A stretch of 64,000 nucleotides of DNA from Leishmania mexicana MHOM/GT/2001/U1103 (Eukaryota > Euglenozoa > Kinetoplastea > Trypanosomatida > Trypanosomatidae), in contig NC_018324.1 of the NCBI RefSeq assembly GCF_000234665.1, forward strand, positions 243,501-307,500, read 5' to 3'. Shown here one piece after another: positions 12,101-21,137 of the stretch. Every line of letters starts with the position of its first letter. Within the stretch, counting starts at the first letter, position 1. The notes under the pieces were generated by a model. The model saw only the letters and a list, made by a program, of their open reading frames with translations, was not told where the DNA came from and made no database searches. The position numbers were made by a program, and so were the translations under genes.

Positions 12101-13017
12101 TTGCTGGTGTTCATGGTATGCCGCCCCTCTTCAGCGGGGATGTGCATATGGTGGATGTGGCTGCGATGGCCCCAGGGCATAGGCCAGTGCTGGAACTGGC
12201 TTGCGGCGCAGCGTTGCCGACGTACTTGGCAACGGTTGTGCGCAACTTTGTATTGCCGGCCTCTGCACGCGAGCGGATCTTCTTGCGGCATTTGTTCGGC
12301 ATGTTTGCGAAGTATCCACGCATCCCGGTGGCGGCGGCGGTGCGAGATGCAGCTCTCGCCAACGCACGCTGCCAGGACTCCCCGTGGCTGGTGAGTGAGT
12401 ACGTGCTTTACGATTACGGCGGCGCATTATCGACCTTTGCGAACGCTGACGCAAAGGCAGACACCACCGCTGCAGTGGGTGCAGCTGGGACAGCAAAGCC
12501 GGCGTCATCTACCACCGCCGCAGCCCTGCCGTCACCGATGACGAACCCATCGACCGAGTGCGTCAGCGACAATTTTGTGCGCATGCCGAGCGTGCCGCTG
12601 AGCAAGCGCTTGAGCATGCCTCGCCCGCTGCCGCCAACGCAGCGTAGACCTGTTCGCGCCACGCTTCGATCACAGCTCGCACGTGCTCAAGCGGCGGCCG
12701 GCGAGATGGAAAAGCGCCAGTACGCCCGCAGCCATGCCGTCGATGAACTGTACGAGATGATGCTTGGCAGCCTCCTTGAGCATCGGCCGACCGGTGAGGC
12801 CGATGTGCTGGACCATTTAGTGCATTACGTGGAGTCGTCGCAGGACGCGATGCGGGATCGCGTTTACGAGAGGCAGGCAGAGGCCGCCGCCGCTGCGGCA
12901 CAGAAGGTAGCCCACAGCACCAAGCCCAGCCATTCTGCGGTGGGTGGTGGTAGCGGTTGTACGAAGCCCCAACCGCCAGGTGGAAAGCCCAACACTTTCG
13001 CGCGTCGCAGACAATGA
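9160..13017 (+). CDS. large hypothetical protein with ubiquitin-like N-terminus
   Basis: This 1,285-residue protein has an ATG that is the first in frame after the candidate splice acceptor. Residues about 10-70 follow the ubiquitin-fold order: a strand VTLRSVSGKSLLL, then a helix-like stretch, then VKVILHGRIV at the position of the KLIYAGKIL strand of Rad23-type UBL domains. Residues about 255-296 (MEQIARVSPVFFDWIVENP) recall the XPC-binding/STI1 helices that follow the UBL in Rad23-like proteins. Residues 370-425 are strongly acidic. The section at about 540-1000 is helical and unrecognised, and Ser/Thr/Pro/Ala-rich linkers separate the parts. Near residue 1195, LYEMMLGSLLEHRP has an RIIa-like flavour, which is tentative. 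No UBA domain is evident, so it is not simply Rad23. A role in ubiquitin or proteasome handling is only an inference; the CDS itself is secure. Confidence 0.85.
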   Translation: MSAISPSVTPVTLRSVSGKSLLLTPPVTLATVLEVATAPPFSFAPESVKVILHGRIVRLLQYQQQHGSDLFKLPLDASAYTPPRTTAKCANSVVLASSSSSGAEFKAEPRSVIVYGVPQRIRATASAPRSGAQEPVALSTPFAEASGKSLPLSTPPRAGQQECSDSTCTTVAATPTTAKVSRRASLVRLPINSPTTHVAAIKGPLPYPHSPDGLHELGKICAEFDSDDDEDLITLLQGAPPSIYNHPTVLYMSNKVKGDLVILQAAMEQIARVSPVFFDWIVENPQRFLSALNRGGERSLQQVKDQLRMLAMRAMADQMSGETPSRHVMMLEVNTRDGSPDVYQVEVQVGDFSDASTPSDSLTANSLADNNSAEEEREDGEDSVNTGDELEENDTAASSIDASAKDGGVAGGTEEEEEEDERHRGAILLSSTPAPHEDPLASHPPSDAVPSPDRAVTGAMLSNEGSVTTAEERTSAEERELSLTPSTPADAVARRSFPPLPSTSSTAARSASLNVAASLATPAVSPHEDIDAEDVLLSGLRKELQHVHSLTQQWVHQATGDAAHRTHTAIMKLRRDLFTVLNDLITTSSTPASLLRSFGDVRRLALLACDFFSAAEEFYVQLDEQGVRSSVFGETPQDSVAAWAVVAALSRLLVCDVDAAVERQLQQGAPGLSRVGALRSLQHINSIRENPALRWTTAEGPEELLMALLQLCRQQRAVVLWYSSHYVLKEVGKTIQTMAYILGGRGEAQQTVTVQRLKVTSKAHKQDEVADCITTLSDARAETDTLSYAVRCQWFSLMRSRYQRLVLPIEKDLPLPHMTSDPLYVCDTRHVLPPKGSGARPETLRGTMDSAARWWAGYCDDRHTCCADKWCLALTERLWNVVTAMENATAEATAENVALVLTCDGTEASSTNSLSLEAAARDWLGDITWIPVDKVVVPSAATASTTVSRSVARHSAVLFEQVCPPAEAKDETAAADHPSSVAGVHGMPPLFSGDVHMVDVAAMAPGHRPVLELACGAALPTYLATVVRNFVLPASARERIFLRHLFGMFAKYPRIPVAAAVRDAALANARCQDSPWLVSEYVLYDYGGALSTFANADAKADTTAAVGAAGTAKPASSTTAAALPSPMTNPSTECVSDNFVRMPSVPLSKRLSMPRPLPPTQRRPVRATLRSQLARAQAAAGEMEKRQYARSHAVDELYEMMLGSLLEHRPTGEADVLDHLVHYVESSQDAMRDRVYERQAEAAAAAAQKVAHSTKPSHSAVGGGSGCTKPQPPGGKPNTFARRRQ

Positions 13018-13417
13018 TTCCATCCACCATGCGTAACACGGGCCAGGTAACGATCAAGAGAACTGCTGGCTCTCTTCGGTGCCCTAAGCTGCTCATACTG
13101 GGGGATGCTACTGCACGCGCAACGTTTTCCTTTCCACTGTGTGTGTTGGGGTTGCCTTTCTGCGCGCTCTCTCCGATCTTCGCAGACGAGGCTAGGGGTA
13201 ATCGCTTATCACCACACCTCCTTTGAGGTGCCACCTCAGCTCCCAGTATCTTCCTTGTCGGCTTCACCAAAGTCCCTTTGTGCGCTCGCGCGTGGTTGTC
13301 GGGGTGCCCCTTCCACTTGCCCCGCACACGCGCTCCTGTCAGGTGCGCGCGGATTGAGGTGGTGTTGAGGCGCCCCTGCCGGCACCGACTCGTAGCCGCG
13401 CCGGCGCCTGTCGCGGC

Positions 13418-13790
13418 ACATGCGTGGCCAAGTGGCGCCGGCACGCCCCCCCTTCCCCCCTGCCCACGCTCCTCTCTCCCCTCCCGTGGCATCGACGGGA
13501 AATGGCAGGTGAAGGCAGCGAGCCCCCCTCTCCCTCCCCCCACACAGTGCATGGGTGCGACGTGCGCGGCCTTTCCTCCACCCGGCCGGGCGGGTGCGAT
13601 GAGGCACGGGTGCCGGAGGCAGGACGAGAGCGCCGCGAACGGCACTGCGGAGCCCTCCCGGCTGCGGCGTGAAGGGTGCCCGCACCGCCTTGTGGGATGC
13701 GGCGGCAGGGCGCTGCGTCCTAGAGGGCCCGGATGTAGCCGCTGCGCCACAGGAGGCGGGTGCGCGTACTTTGACGAACGTGTTCATGGT
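13418..13790 (+). repeat. dispersed GC-rich repeat, copy 1 (SIDER-like)
   Basis: About 373 bases are nearly identical to 57228-57599, with four substitutions and one single-base length difference in a C run by my reading. Both copies lie in the same orientation. Both sit between genes, here 400 bases after a stop codon, the position typical of SIDER retroposon remnants in Leishmania 3' UTRs. The element contains C-rich tracts and a GC-rich 3' half. Assignment to SIDER is by location, size and character only; I cannot match a consensus here. Open frames run through it on both strands but reflect its composition. Confidence 0.7.
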
Positions 13791-15444
13791 GGAATGACAC
13801 ATGGCGAGGAGAATAGTTGTTGGGCTGTGCTGTCGTTGCTGTTGTTTTTCTGAAGGCACAGGGTTTTTTTGCTCGCCACCTCTCTACTCGGTTTCTCTCA
13901 CCTTGTACTTTGGCGGTTCTGTCGGGCTTTTTCTTTTTTTTTAGTTCTCTGTGTGTCTGTGTGTGTGTGGGAGTGCGCCCGCCGAGGGCCGTTTGTTGTA
14001 TTTCTTCCCAGACATGTGCATTGGTAGGTGGGCGATGTGCGCTGTCTTCGTGTACGATTGTTGTTTTCCCCCGCCCCTGAGTGTGCGAAGAGGTTCCGTT
14101 CTTGTGTCGTCACATTACCTTAGAGGGGAGGAGGCAGCGGCGCCTGATGCTCGTGGTGCGTGTCTCTTTCTTGTGTGTCTTGTCCTCTGGCCGCATCTCT
14201 CGCTGCGGAGCTTCGATGTGCTGCAGGTTTGTTGATTCTGCGTTCTCTGTCTTACCATTCCTAACAGCACTTGAAGGTGTGTACACTTTTCCTTCCTCCC
14301 TTGATCATCACCCGCGGTGCCGTGTCTTCAAGTTCGGTGGCACGTGCGTGTTCCCGGGACGCTTCTCTCTCTGTGCTACCTGTGCAAGGAGGGAAAGGAC
14401 GCGGGGCAGACCCCCAGGCTTAGTGACCCTGGCGTCCCTGCGGGAAGGTGATTGCCGGAGTCGAAGTATGTGCAAGCGAGACGCACATATCGAAAAAAGA
14501 AAAGAAAACAACAACCGGCTCACTATGGGAGACGAAAAGACATGTGCAAAGGACGCATAGAGAGAAGGGAATGCGATTGCGGTGCGGTCTCGTGGCCATG
14601 TGTGTGTGTGTTGCCCTTTCAGGTCTGGTGCGATGTGCGCCGATGTAGAGTTTAGCTGGCCCCCTTTTTTAGCTTCTTTTGCGCTTGGCACGATCGGTCA
14701 TGAGCCGATGACGTTGGTTTTCCGTATGGCGTTGTAGTTGCCAGTAATTGTGTGCTGGCGTATTTGGCACGCACACGGGTATGTCTCGCTGCAGCTCTGT
14801 TCTTCTTCCCTCCATGTCCTTTGCACGCCTCAGAAGAAGGACTGTGGTGAGGAAGGCAAAGTGGAGGGGTCTGCAGAACACCTGCGCTTGCTCTCTGTGT
14901 TGGCCACATACGCACATGTGCCCCGCTCTGCGAGCCTTCGTTTCCATCTGTATAGTCTTTTTTTTTACTTTTCGCTTTATTTGCGGTTCCTCCTGCATTT
15001 CCCGCTCCGTACTGAGGCGATCACACGTGGATGCTGAGCGCACACGACATTTTTGTAAACCTCAAAGAAACGAGCATACATGCAACAGCAGTCACAGGCC
15101 CGCGCGTACTCGACTGAGCAAGGCAATCGCATCAGCCCTTGTGGGGTACTCGACACAGTACGCCAGGGCGGTGTCCTGTGGTGGTGTGTACAGACGTTTG
15201 CGTGCGCTTATGAGGGCTTCCTGCACTCCTGCGTACGTGTGCACCGTTGTGTTAGTGTGGGTCTGCTTGCCTTCGGTGCAACTGCGCTTTGAGGGCAGGA
15301 ACATGCAGTCACCGCCGTCGTCGTGGCAAGAAAACCGCTGCCGTGTAGCCTGTTTCTCTTCCCTCTTGTCTTCTCACTTGTTTCGTTGGGTATCTCATAC
15401 CTAAATGTCACTCTTCCTCCACGCCTCCTCCGCTTCGCCTCTAT

Positions 15445-15474
15445 GCCGTCCCCCTCCCCCTCCCCCTCCCCCCA
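15445..15474 (+). repeat. C-rich CCCTCC-type tandem run
   Basis: Repeated CTCCCC units directly precede a short CA run. Simple-sequence DNA in the spacer. Confidence 0.7.
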
Positions 15475-15867
15475 CACACATACACACAACACATCGGTTC
15501 AGGCTTTTTTCCGTGTGCTTTTGTTTCACCCTTTTTGTTGTGTCTTATCGTTTCGACTTCCTCCCTTGTTGGAGCAGGTTGCCCGTCCCGTTTCTTTCTT
15601 TGTCTTCCCTTTTTTTCTGTCCCTATGGGCTTCTAACGGCTTGACTAACGGAAAAGGGTCGGTAACGTGATAGAATCACCCCCCACCCCCTCGTTCTACT
15701 GCCACTCTCACGGCAACTGCGCCTCATACACACTTGCGGTCTCGTCCAGTCTTCACGCAGAGCGCTGGTGCGCAGCTGTTCTCTCTCCCCTTCTTTATCA
15801 GGTGCACCTCCGCACTTCGCACCATTTTAACTGGAGGCTGGCTTCGTTCTCCTGCTGCTACGTTGAG

Positions 15868-15912
15868 GGGTCCTTTCTTTCCTGCTTTTCAACTTCCGTT
15901 TTCTCTGTTTAG
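15868..15912 (+). promoter_or_regulatory. candidate trans-splice acceptor of the TPR/DnaJ gene
   Basis: A nearly uninterrupted pyrimidine tract of about 40 bases ends in TTTAG at 15912. The gene's ATG at 15942 is the first ATG downstream, giving a predicted 5' UTR of about 29 bases plus the spliced leader. Confidence 0.65.
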
Positions 15913-15941
15913 ATAGAGCCAACTTTGTTTGGACTCATACA

Positions 15942-18900
15942 ATGGACGCGCGCCGCACTGCCGTCTCTTCGTTTTCAGGAAACACTCTCGTGGGCGGTGG
16001 TGTTAGTGACACCGGTGCCCTTCACCGCGGCTTCAACGCACGTGAACTCAGCACTTCTGCTGCTGACGTCTCTGCTACCGACGCCGCTGCGTTGGCTGCA
16101 ACCTCACCGTCCCTGTTTAAGCTGGACGGTTGTGCACCCTTTGCACGTCTTAGCCCTGCGCAGAACCGAGACTGCGGATTGAGGTGTGTGTCGGGCAGTG
16201 GTCTTTCGGCACGCACCAAGCGAAAGTCGACTTGCTCCGCCGGCGCCAGGCACACCATGGCGACGGCACAGGCTGCCGGTCCCTTGCCAGGCGCCGCGCC
16301 AGCATTCTCCTTGTGGGGAGTGAGGTGCATTCCTCGTCTGACCGGCGCTACCGCGTCGCGGAAAACGCCGCCTAAGCGTGTCTCATCCGCTTCGTCAGAA
16401 TCACACTCTGCCGTCATTTCCGCTCGTCCATATTTGAACAACTACCTTTCCGGACAAGCCACGCCGTCATTCAGTAGCACTGGCACACAAATACGACTCT
16501 CGTATCCTCTTCGGTCCGCTTCTGCACCCCGTGAACGCGCCGCCGCGGCGCCGCCCGCGCCTGCCGACGGCTCTTCAGCCTCTCGTTCCACGGTCGACTC
16601 GACCAAGGAGAGAGTCGAAGAGCTCGCATCCGCGCTTGCAAGTTTCGCGGCGCCAGAGGAAGGAGCTCCGAAAAGAGCACGCAGCGTGAGCCCGGCGCCG
16701 CCCTTTCCTGCTTCTTCGTCAGCGAGCTGCGCCGCTGGCAATCACGTGGTCCCCGTGCGCCCGTTCCTGCGGCCGCACCTTCCTTCATACCGGGGCGAAG
16801 GGCTATGTGAGCGTACTCACGTGCCAGGAATGATCGATGCGGGTAAGTCGTCGAAGTTACACTCACGCCTCGCCACGTTCACGCGGCGAGCGGCTAGTGC
16901 GACTCAGAACGCAGGGCGTCAGCGCCCGCCAGCCGTGCGCATGACGCGGTCCTCGACGCTGAACCGACCGGTGCTACTTACCAAGGATGCCTCTCGCGCG
17001 CACCCAGGCGCTGCTTATGACACCTCATCTGGCGCGCGCGCTGCGACTGCCGCGGGGGCGCGGTCCTATGCTTTGCCGTCTCCGAGCGTGTCTTCCGGTG
17101 ACCTCTGCGACACCAAAGGGGCAAGCAGCGGTGAGGCCCGCGCGGGTCCTGCCGCAGGGACAGTTCAGTCCGTCTATCTCTCACGACCTTCACCACCCAC
17201 GCCGCCGCCGCGGCCAGCGGGGCATCGGCGCTCTCGCCGGAACTCCCTCATCTCAGTGAAAACCAACTCGTCAGCTTCTTTTGTGCACCATGAGCAGAAC
17301 GTTTCCCAAGACGAGGAGGCCACCGCGACCCTGCACTTCTTCAGCGCCATGCTAGACTTGCCGGTTGCCGAGGAAGAGGCGGAGAAGGAGCCGTGGTGCA
17401 GCTCTCTCGACGAGGACCTCACGATGGGCACTAGCTCTTCTGTACTGGGTGGGACGGGAAACATCCCGTTCACGGGGCAGTCCAGCGGCTCAGAGGCTGC
17501 CGCCACCCCCGTGTGCGAGGCGAGGAAAGGGGGCAGCGATGGCGGTGGCACACGCGCCCACTCCCACGACGCAATGGACTTTGCCGGCCCGCCGCCGAGC
17601 CCGTACACCAGCAAAGCTTCCGTCCACGAAGCCGGCACCGCTGGGGTTGTGGCGCGGCTCAAGGAGCGTGGCAACGCGTTTTTTTTGCGCGAAGAATTCG
17701 AGCTCGCCATTGCGACCTATACAGAGGCAATCCGGCTTGACCCTACCCACGAAGCGCTGTGGGGTAATCGCGCGTGTGCGTTTTTACTGAGTTTCCGCTA
17801 CCTTCCCGCAGTGGCGGACTGCCTTTACGTGTTGCACATCCACCCCGGACACACAAAGGCGTGCTGGCGAGCCGCCAAGGCCTACGCAGCTGCGTACCGG
17901 TTGGTGGAGGCGAAGAAGTACTACCAGCTGGCTCAGCAGGCATGCGAGAGGGACGGCATGGGGCGGGGGTCGGCCTCGACCACTCGCAGAACGGCGTCTT
18001 CATCTTCGATACGCACCGACAGGGGTGGTGACGAGGCCCCAGATGACTCCCTTGCACGTGGCGCTGCGGAAAGCAGCTCCCCCGCGGCTGCTGGGACCTT
18101 TTGCGAGCACGACAGCCGCCTTCTGAAGTCGCAGAGAGAACGGCAAGTTCTGGCGACTGAGGAGGCGGCACTGGGGATGGTGGAAACTTACTGGCAGCAT
18201 CTCCGTCACGAGCGGTGGGCGGATGCTTTAGCGACTATGGACAAGGTGCTGTCCTTGGCCAGCTACACAGGGCCGACAGCCGTCTCCTGGCAGGCGCTCC
18301 GGATCGAGGCGCTTCTCCACCTCCATCCAAAGAAGGCGTTATCCGAGGCGGAGGCTCTCTACCGTGCTTACCCGGATTCTCTGGAGCTCTACCCGGTACT
18401 GGCCAAGGCCATCTTCTACGATGTGCACGATGCTGCCGCAACCAAGCGGTGTCTTCGTTTGCTGGACGAGGCGGCAGAGAAGCGCTGCGGTCACAATCAC
18501 CTACTGAAGGTGCACGTGCGCTACTGCGCGACGCAGCTGCGTGAACGACTTCCTGCGGACACCGGTAAAACCACCGCTGTACACATGGAGGCGTGGGGCA
18601 AGCTGCACTACCTCAGGGAGGACAGTCGCACCGCAGAGCTGCGCCATACCATCGAGAAATTTGCGCGGCACCGAGACGCCGGGAACGCAGCGTACGAGGC
18701 CGGTGACTGGGAGGCCGCGGCGTCCGCCTACACGCGCTGCCTCGAGACAGACCGCCTGAATCACGCACTCCTGGCGGCAGTATACTGCAATCGGACGGCG
18801 GTGTACATGCAAGCGGGCCGCTGGCGGGACGCACTCGGCGACGCAGACTCCGCCGTGGCTCTCTGCCCGCAGTACGCCACGGCGTATGCGAGGCGTGGGC

Positions 18901-19508
18901 GAGTGAAATTGTACCTACTTGCACAGGAATATAGGAGACAACGCGCCGTGCTCGCGAGCTCCTGCGCAGCGCCGTGGTCGGCGGCGATGAAGGAGCGGCT
19001 GCAAGGCTATGCTGACGCCGCCGTCACGGACCTGACGCGCGCGGTGGAGCTTTCACCGACGATAGAGCACAAGACGCAGCTGCAGCAGGCACTGGCGCAG
19101 CGCCGGGCTATTAAAGCCTCTCTGAAGCCCACTTGTGAGACACCGAAGTCCTCCATGCCGTTCTCAGCCGCATCCGCTTCCCAAGGGGAGAGACACCGCG
19201 GTCAGAGCGCGCATTCGCCGCCCCCGCACGCGGATGCGCGGCGTGCCGAGTCGGCGGCAGTGTGTGAGCTCACAGATCAGCTGAAGTTGCTTGGACTGAG
19301 CATCCTCGCGCCGTCGGCACCTGGCGAGTTCGGGAGGCTTCCAGAGCCGAAGGTGATCGCCAAGGCGTACCGAGAGGCGGCGCTTCGGTGGCACCCAGAC
19401 AAGTGGATAACGGCCACCCCGCACGAAAAGCAGCAGGCAGAGCAGCAGTTCAAATCTATATGTGTCGCCTATCAGGCGTTGCGAGAGCGCAGTGGTGTGG
19501 TGTTTTGA
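15942..19508 (+). CDS. TPR repeat / DnaJ domain co-chaperone
   Basis: This protein has 1,188 residues. The first about 560 are low-complexity, rich in Ala, Ser, Arg and Pro. A first TPR block at about 570-680 begins LKERGNAFFLREEFELAIATY and runs through three helix pairs. Residues about 740-860 form further TPR-like helices, and a second clear TPR block covers about 900-1000 (RDAGNAAYEAGDWEAAASAY). The C-terminal 80 residues are a J domain whose HPD motif (His1151-Pro-Asp) lies in ALRWHPDK. TPR clusters followed by a C-terminal J domain are the plan of DNAJC7/TPR2, which hands clients between Hsp90 and Hsp70. The HPD motif implies it can stimulate Hsp70 ATPase. The J domain reads right up to the stop codon, and the long disordered N-terminus is an addition relative to human DNAJC7. 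Confidence 0.92.
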   Translation: MDARRTAVSSFSGNTLVGGGVSDTGALHRGFNARELSTSAADVSATDAAALAATSPSLFKLDGCAPFARLSPAQNRDCGLRCVSGSGLSARTKRKSTCSAGARHTMATAQAAGPLPGAAPAFSLWGVRCIPRLTGATASRKTPPKRVSSASSESHSAVISARPYLNNYLSGQATPSFSSTGTQIRLSYPLRSASAPRERAAAAPPAPADGSSASRSTVDSTKERVEELASALASFAAPEEGAPKRARSVSPAPPFPASSSASCAAGNHVVPVRPFLRPHLPSYRGEGLCERTHVPGMIDAGKSSKLHSRLATFTRRAASATQNAGRQRPPAVRMTRSSTLNRPVLLTKDASRAHPGAAYDTSSGARAATAAGARSYALPSPSVSSGDLCDTKGASSGEARAGPAAGTVQSVYLSRPSPPTPPPRPAGHRRSRRNSLISVKTNSSASFVHHEQNVSQDEEATATLHFFSAMLDLPVAEEEAEKEPWCSSLDEDLTMGTSSSVLGGTGNIPFTGQSSGSEAAATPVCEARKGGSDGGGTRAHSHDAMDFAGPPPSPYTSKASVHEAGTAGVVARLKERGNAFFLREEFELAIATYTEAIRLDPTHEALWGNRACAFLLSFRYLPAVADCLYVLHIHPGHTKACWRAAKAYAAAYRLVEAKKYYQLAQQACERDGMGRGSASTTRRTASSSSIRTDRGGDEAPDDSLARGAAESSSPAAAGTFCEHDSRLLKSQRERQVLATEEAALGMVETYWQHLRHERWADALATMDKVLSLASYTGPTAVSWQALRIEALLHLHPKKALSEAEALYRAYPDSLELYPVLAKAIFYDVHDAAATKRCLRLLDEAAEKRCGHNHLLKVHVRYCATQLRERLPADTGKTTAVHMEAWGKLHYLREDSRTAELRHTIEKFARHRDAGNAAYEAGDWEAAASAYTRCLETDRLNHALLAAVYCNRTAVYMQAGRWRDALGDADSAVALCPQYATAYARRGRVKLYLLAQEYRRQRAVLASSCAAPWSAAMKERLQGYADAAVTDLTRAVELSPTIEHKTQLQQALAQRRAIKASLKPTCETPKSSMPFSAASASQGERHRGQSAHSPPPHADARRAESAAVCELTDQLKLLGLSILAPSAPGEFGRLPEPKVIAKAYREAALRWHPDKWITATPHEKQQAEQQFKSICVAYQALRERSGVVF

Positions 19509-21059
19509 GAGAGGGTAGGAGAGGGGCGCCAGTGGTCCAGAAGCGCTTTCGGAGGATGTGCGGCGCGCACTTGAGCAGCGACACAGACACGTGCACAGAG
19601 AATGAGACTGCTCTGCGCATCTCCCACGATCTCCTGCTCGACAACTTTCGCCTTTCTTGGCTGTAAATTACAGAAGACGAAAATGGCAGGTGTTGATGTA
19701 TGCGCATTTCGGTGGTTCTGGTCCTGTTTTTAGAGTTGCTCTTTGTCCCCTCCATCGGCCAGTGTCTCTGTTGTTCCTTGGGTCTGCCGGTGCCCCTGCG
19801 CAGCTCTTATTTTTTTTTTCAGGTATGTGTGCGTGTGCGTTGGAGAGGGGAGAGGGCTTGTCTTGGTACACTTTACGTTGGTTTTGATGGTCCCTCTTTG
19901 CTCTTGGCGTTGCTGCCTCGACACCTCGGCTTGTTTTTTTTTTGCTTTGAGTGAGGGGGCGCGTCTTTACTTTTCTAATATCACGGACCTCCAAATGAGA
20001 CACAAACACCTCTGCTCTCCACCACCTCCTTTTCTTGTCTCACTTCTCTCTCCGTTATTACTGCCCTCCGTCGTCTCTTCATCACTCCCCCTGTATTCTG
20101 GAATTTCGCTTTTCTTTTTTTGTGCGGTTGGGAGGGGGGACATGGGAGACTTCGCCTCCCCCCTCCTCCCTGTCGCGATACGACTGCTGCGTGCGTGGCT
20201 GTGTGCATGCTGCCTCTTCCAAGTGAAATGGATACGTTGGACAGTTTCTTGATCTCTCTCTATCCTAATCTCCTTTTCTTCCCTCTTTGAGATCGTTGAA
20301 GTTTTCCTGACATCGGCTCGGCTTCGTCTTTTGCGTCTGGCGTTGTGTGTGCGTTTACGGCGCGGCGAACAGTATAGTACACGAGGAAAAGAAAAGAGGA
20401 GGGGTCTCCTGTTGGCTGCCATACACATCCCACTCCTCCGCTTCCTGCCCTCCCTCCTATGCACCTCCTCCTCCTCCTCCGATGTCCCCCCGTCTGATTC
20501 AGTGGTTTGACCGCCTTTTCGCTCCTTCCCCATGTTCCTCTCGTTTTTTTATGCCCTTCGGATGCGGAGTCTCGACGCAGGCCGTTGGCTTGCGGTTTGC
20601 GAGAAGAAAAACGTTTTTTCCCTTTTGTTTCGTTGTGTGTGTGTGTGTTGTGCCCGTCTCACTGACCGCAAAGAAAAAAGAAGAAGACCAAGCGAGCGGT
20701 ACAGCGGCCCCATACTTGTGGGCGACTCACACCATTCATTGCGTCGCTTCTCTGATGTGATGCTCATGACGCTGGCTGCCTCGTTAGGATGTCTTCCTGC
20801 TGATGCGATGTGACACACACACGCGCACACACACGTTACTCGTGGGCGACTCACACCCGCTCCCCGTCTTCCCTGATGTTTCGGTGATAATGCGCATCAG
20901 AAAGCTGCCGCTTGCAGACGGTGTGGCTGAGCACTTGCTACCTGGCTTCACCACCCCATTCATCGCCTTCTTCTCATGTGCTTTTCTTGAGCATAGACCG
21001 CGTCTGTGATGCTCCCTCTCACCTGCACCTAAGCCCACTCACAGAGGATCTGTCGCACG
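19509..21059. other. intergenic region, no gene seen
   Basis: The spacer is T/C-rich, with CA/CG-type simple repeats near 20815-20836. A short sequence of about 17 bases (GTGGGCGACTCACACC) occurs at about 20718 and again at about 20842. No coding-like frame is present. Confidence 0.6.
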
Positions 21060-21098
21060 CTCTACTTCTCGAATTTCTCACCCGCGTCGATTCTACAG
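21060..21098 (+). promoter_or_regulatory. candidate trans-splice acceptor of the 21138 gene
   Basis: A moderately pyrimidine-rich stretch ends in CTACAG at 21098, 40 bases before the ATG. The tract is weaker than at neighbouring genes, so another AG may be used. Confidence 0.4.
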
Positions 21099-21137
21099 AT
21101 TTTGTTACCATTCACTTTGAGGTCAAGTGGAGTCACC

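Larger units (their letters stand above)
13018..15867. other. intergenic region with one dispersed repeat
   Basis: This is the 3' flank of the 9160 gene and 5' flank of the TPR/DnaJ gene. It contains a GC-rich repeat at 13418-13790. The rest alternates T/C-rich tracts with mixed sequence and has no frame with coding-like composition. A CCCTCC-type run lies at 15445-15474 next to a short CA tract. Confidence 0.6.

Noticed and set aside
12563..13750. 395-codon open frame on the minus strand
   Set aside because: It overlaps the 3' end of the 9160 gene and the GC-rich repeat. Arg/Pro/His-rich translation is the typical antisense shadow of GC-rich coding DNA, with no domain.
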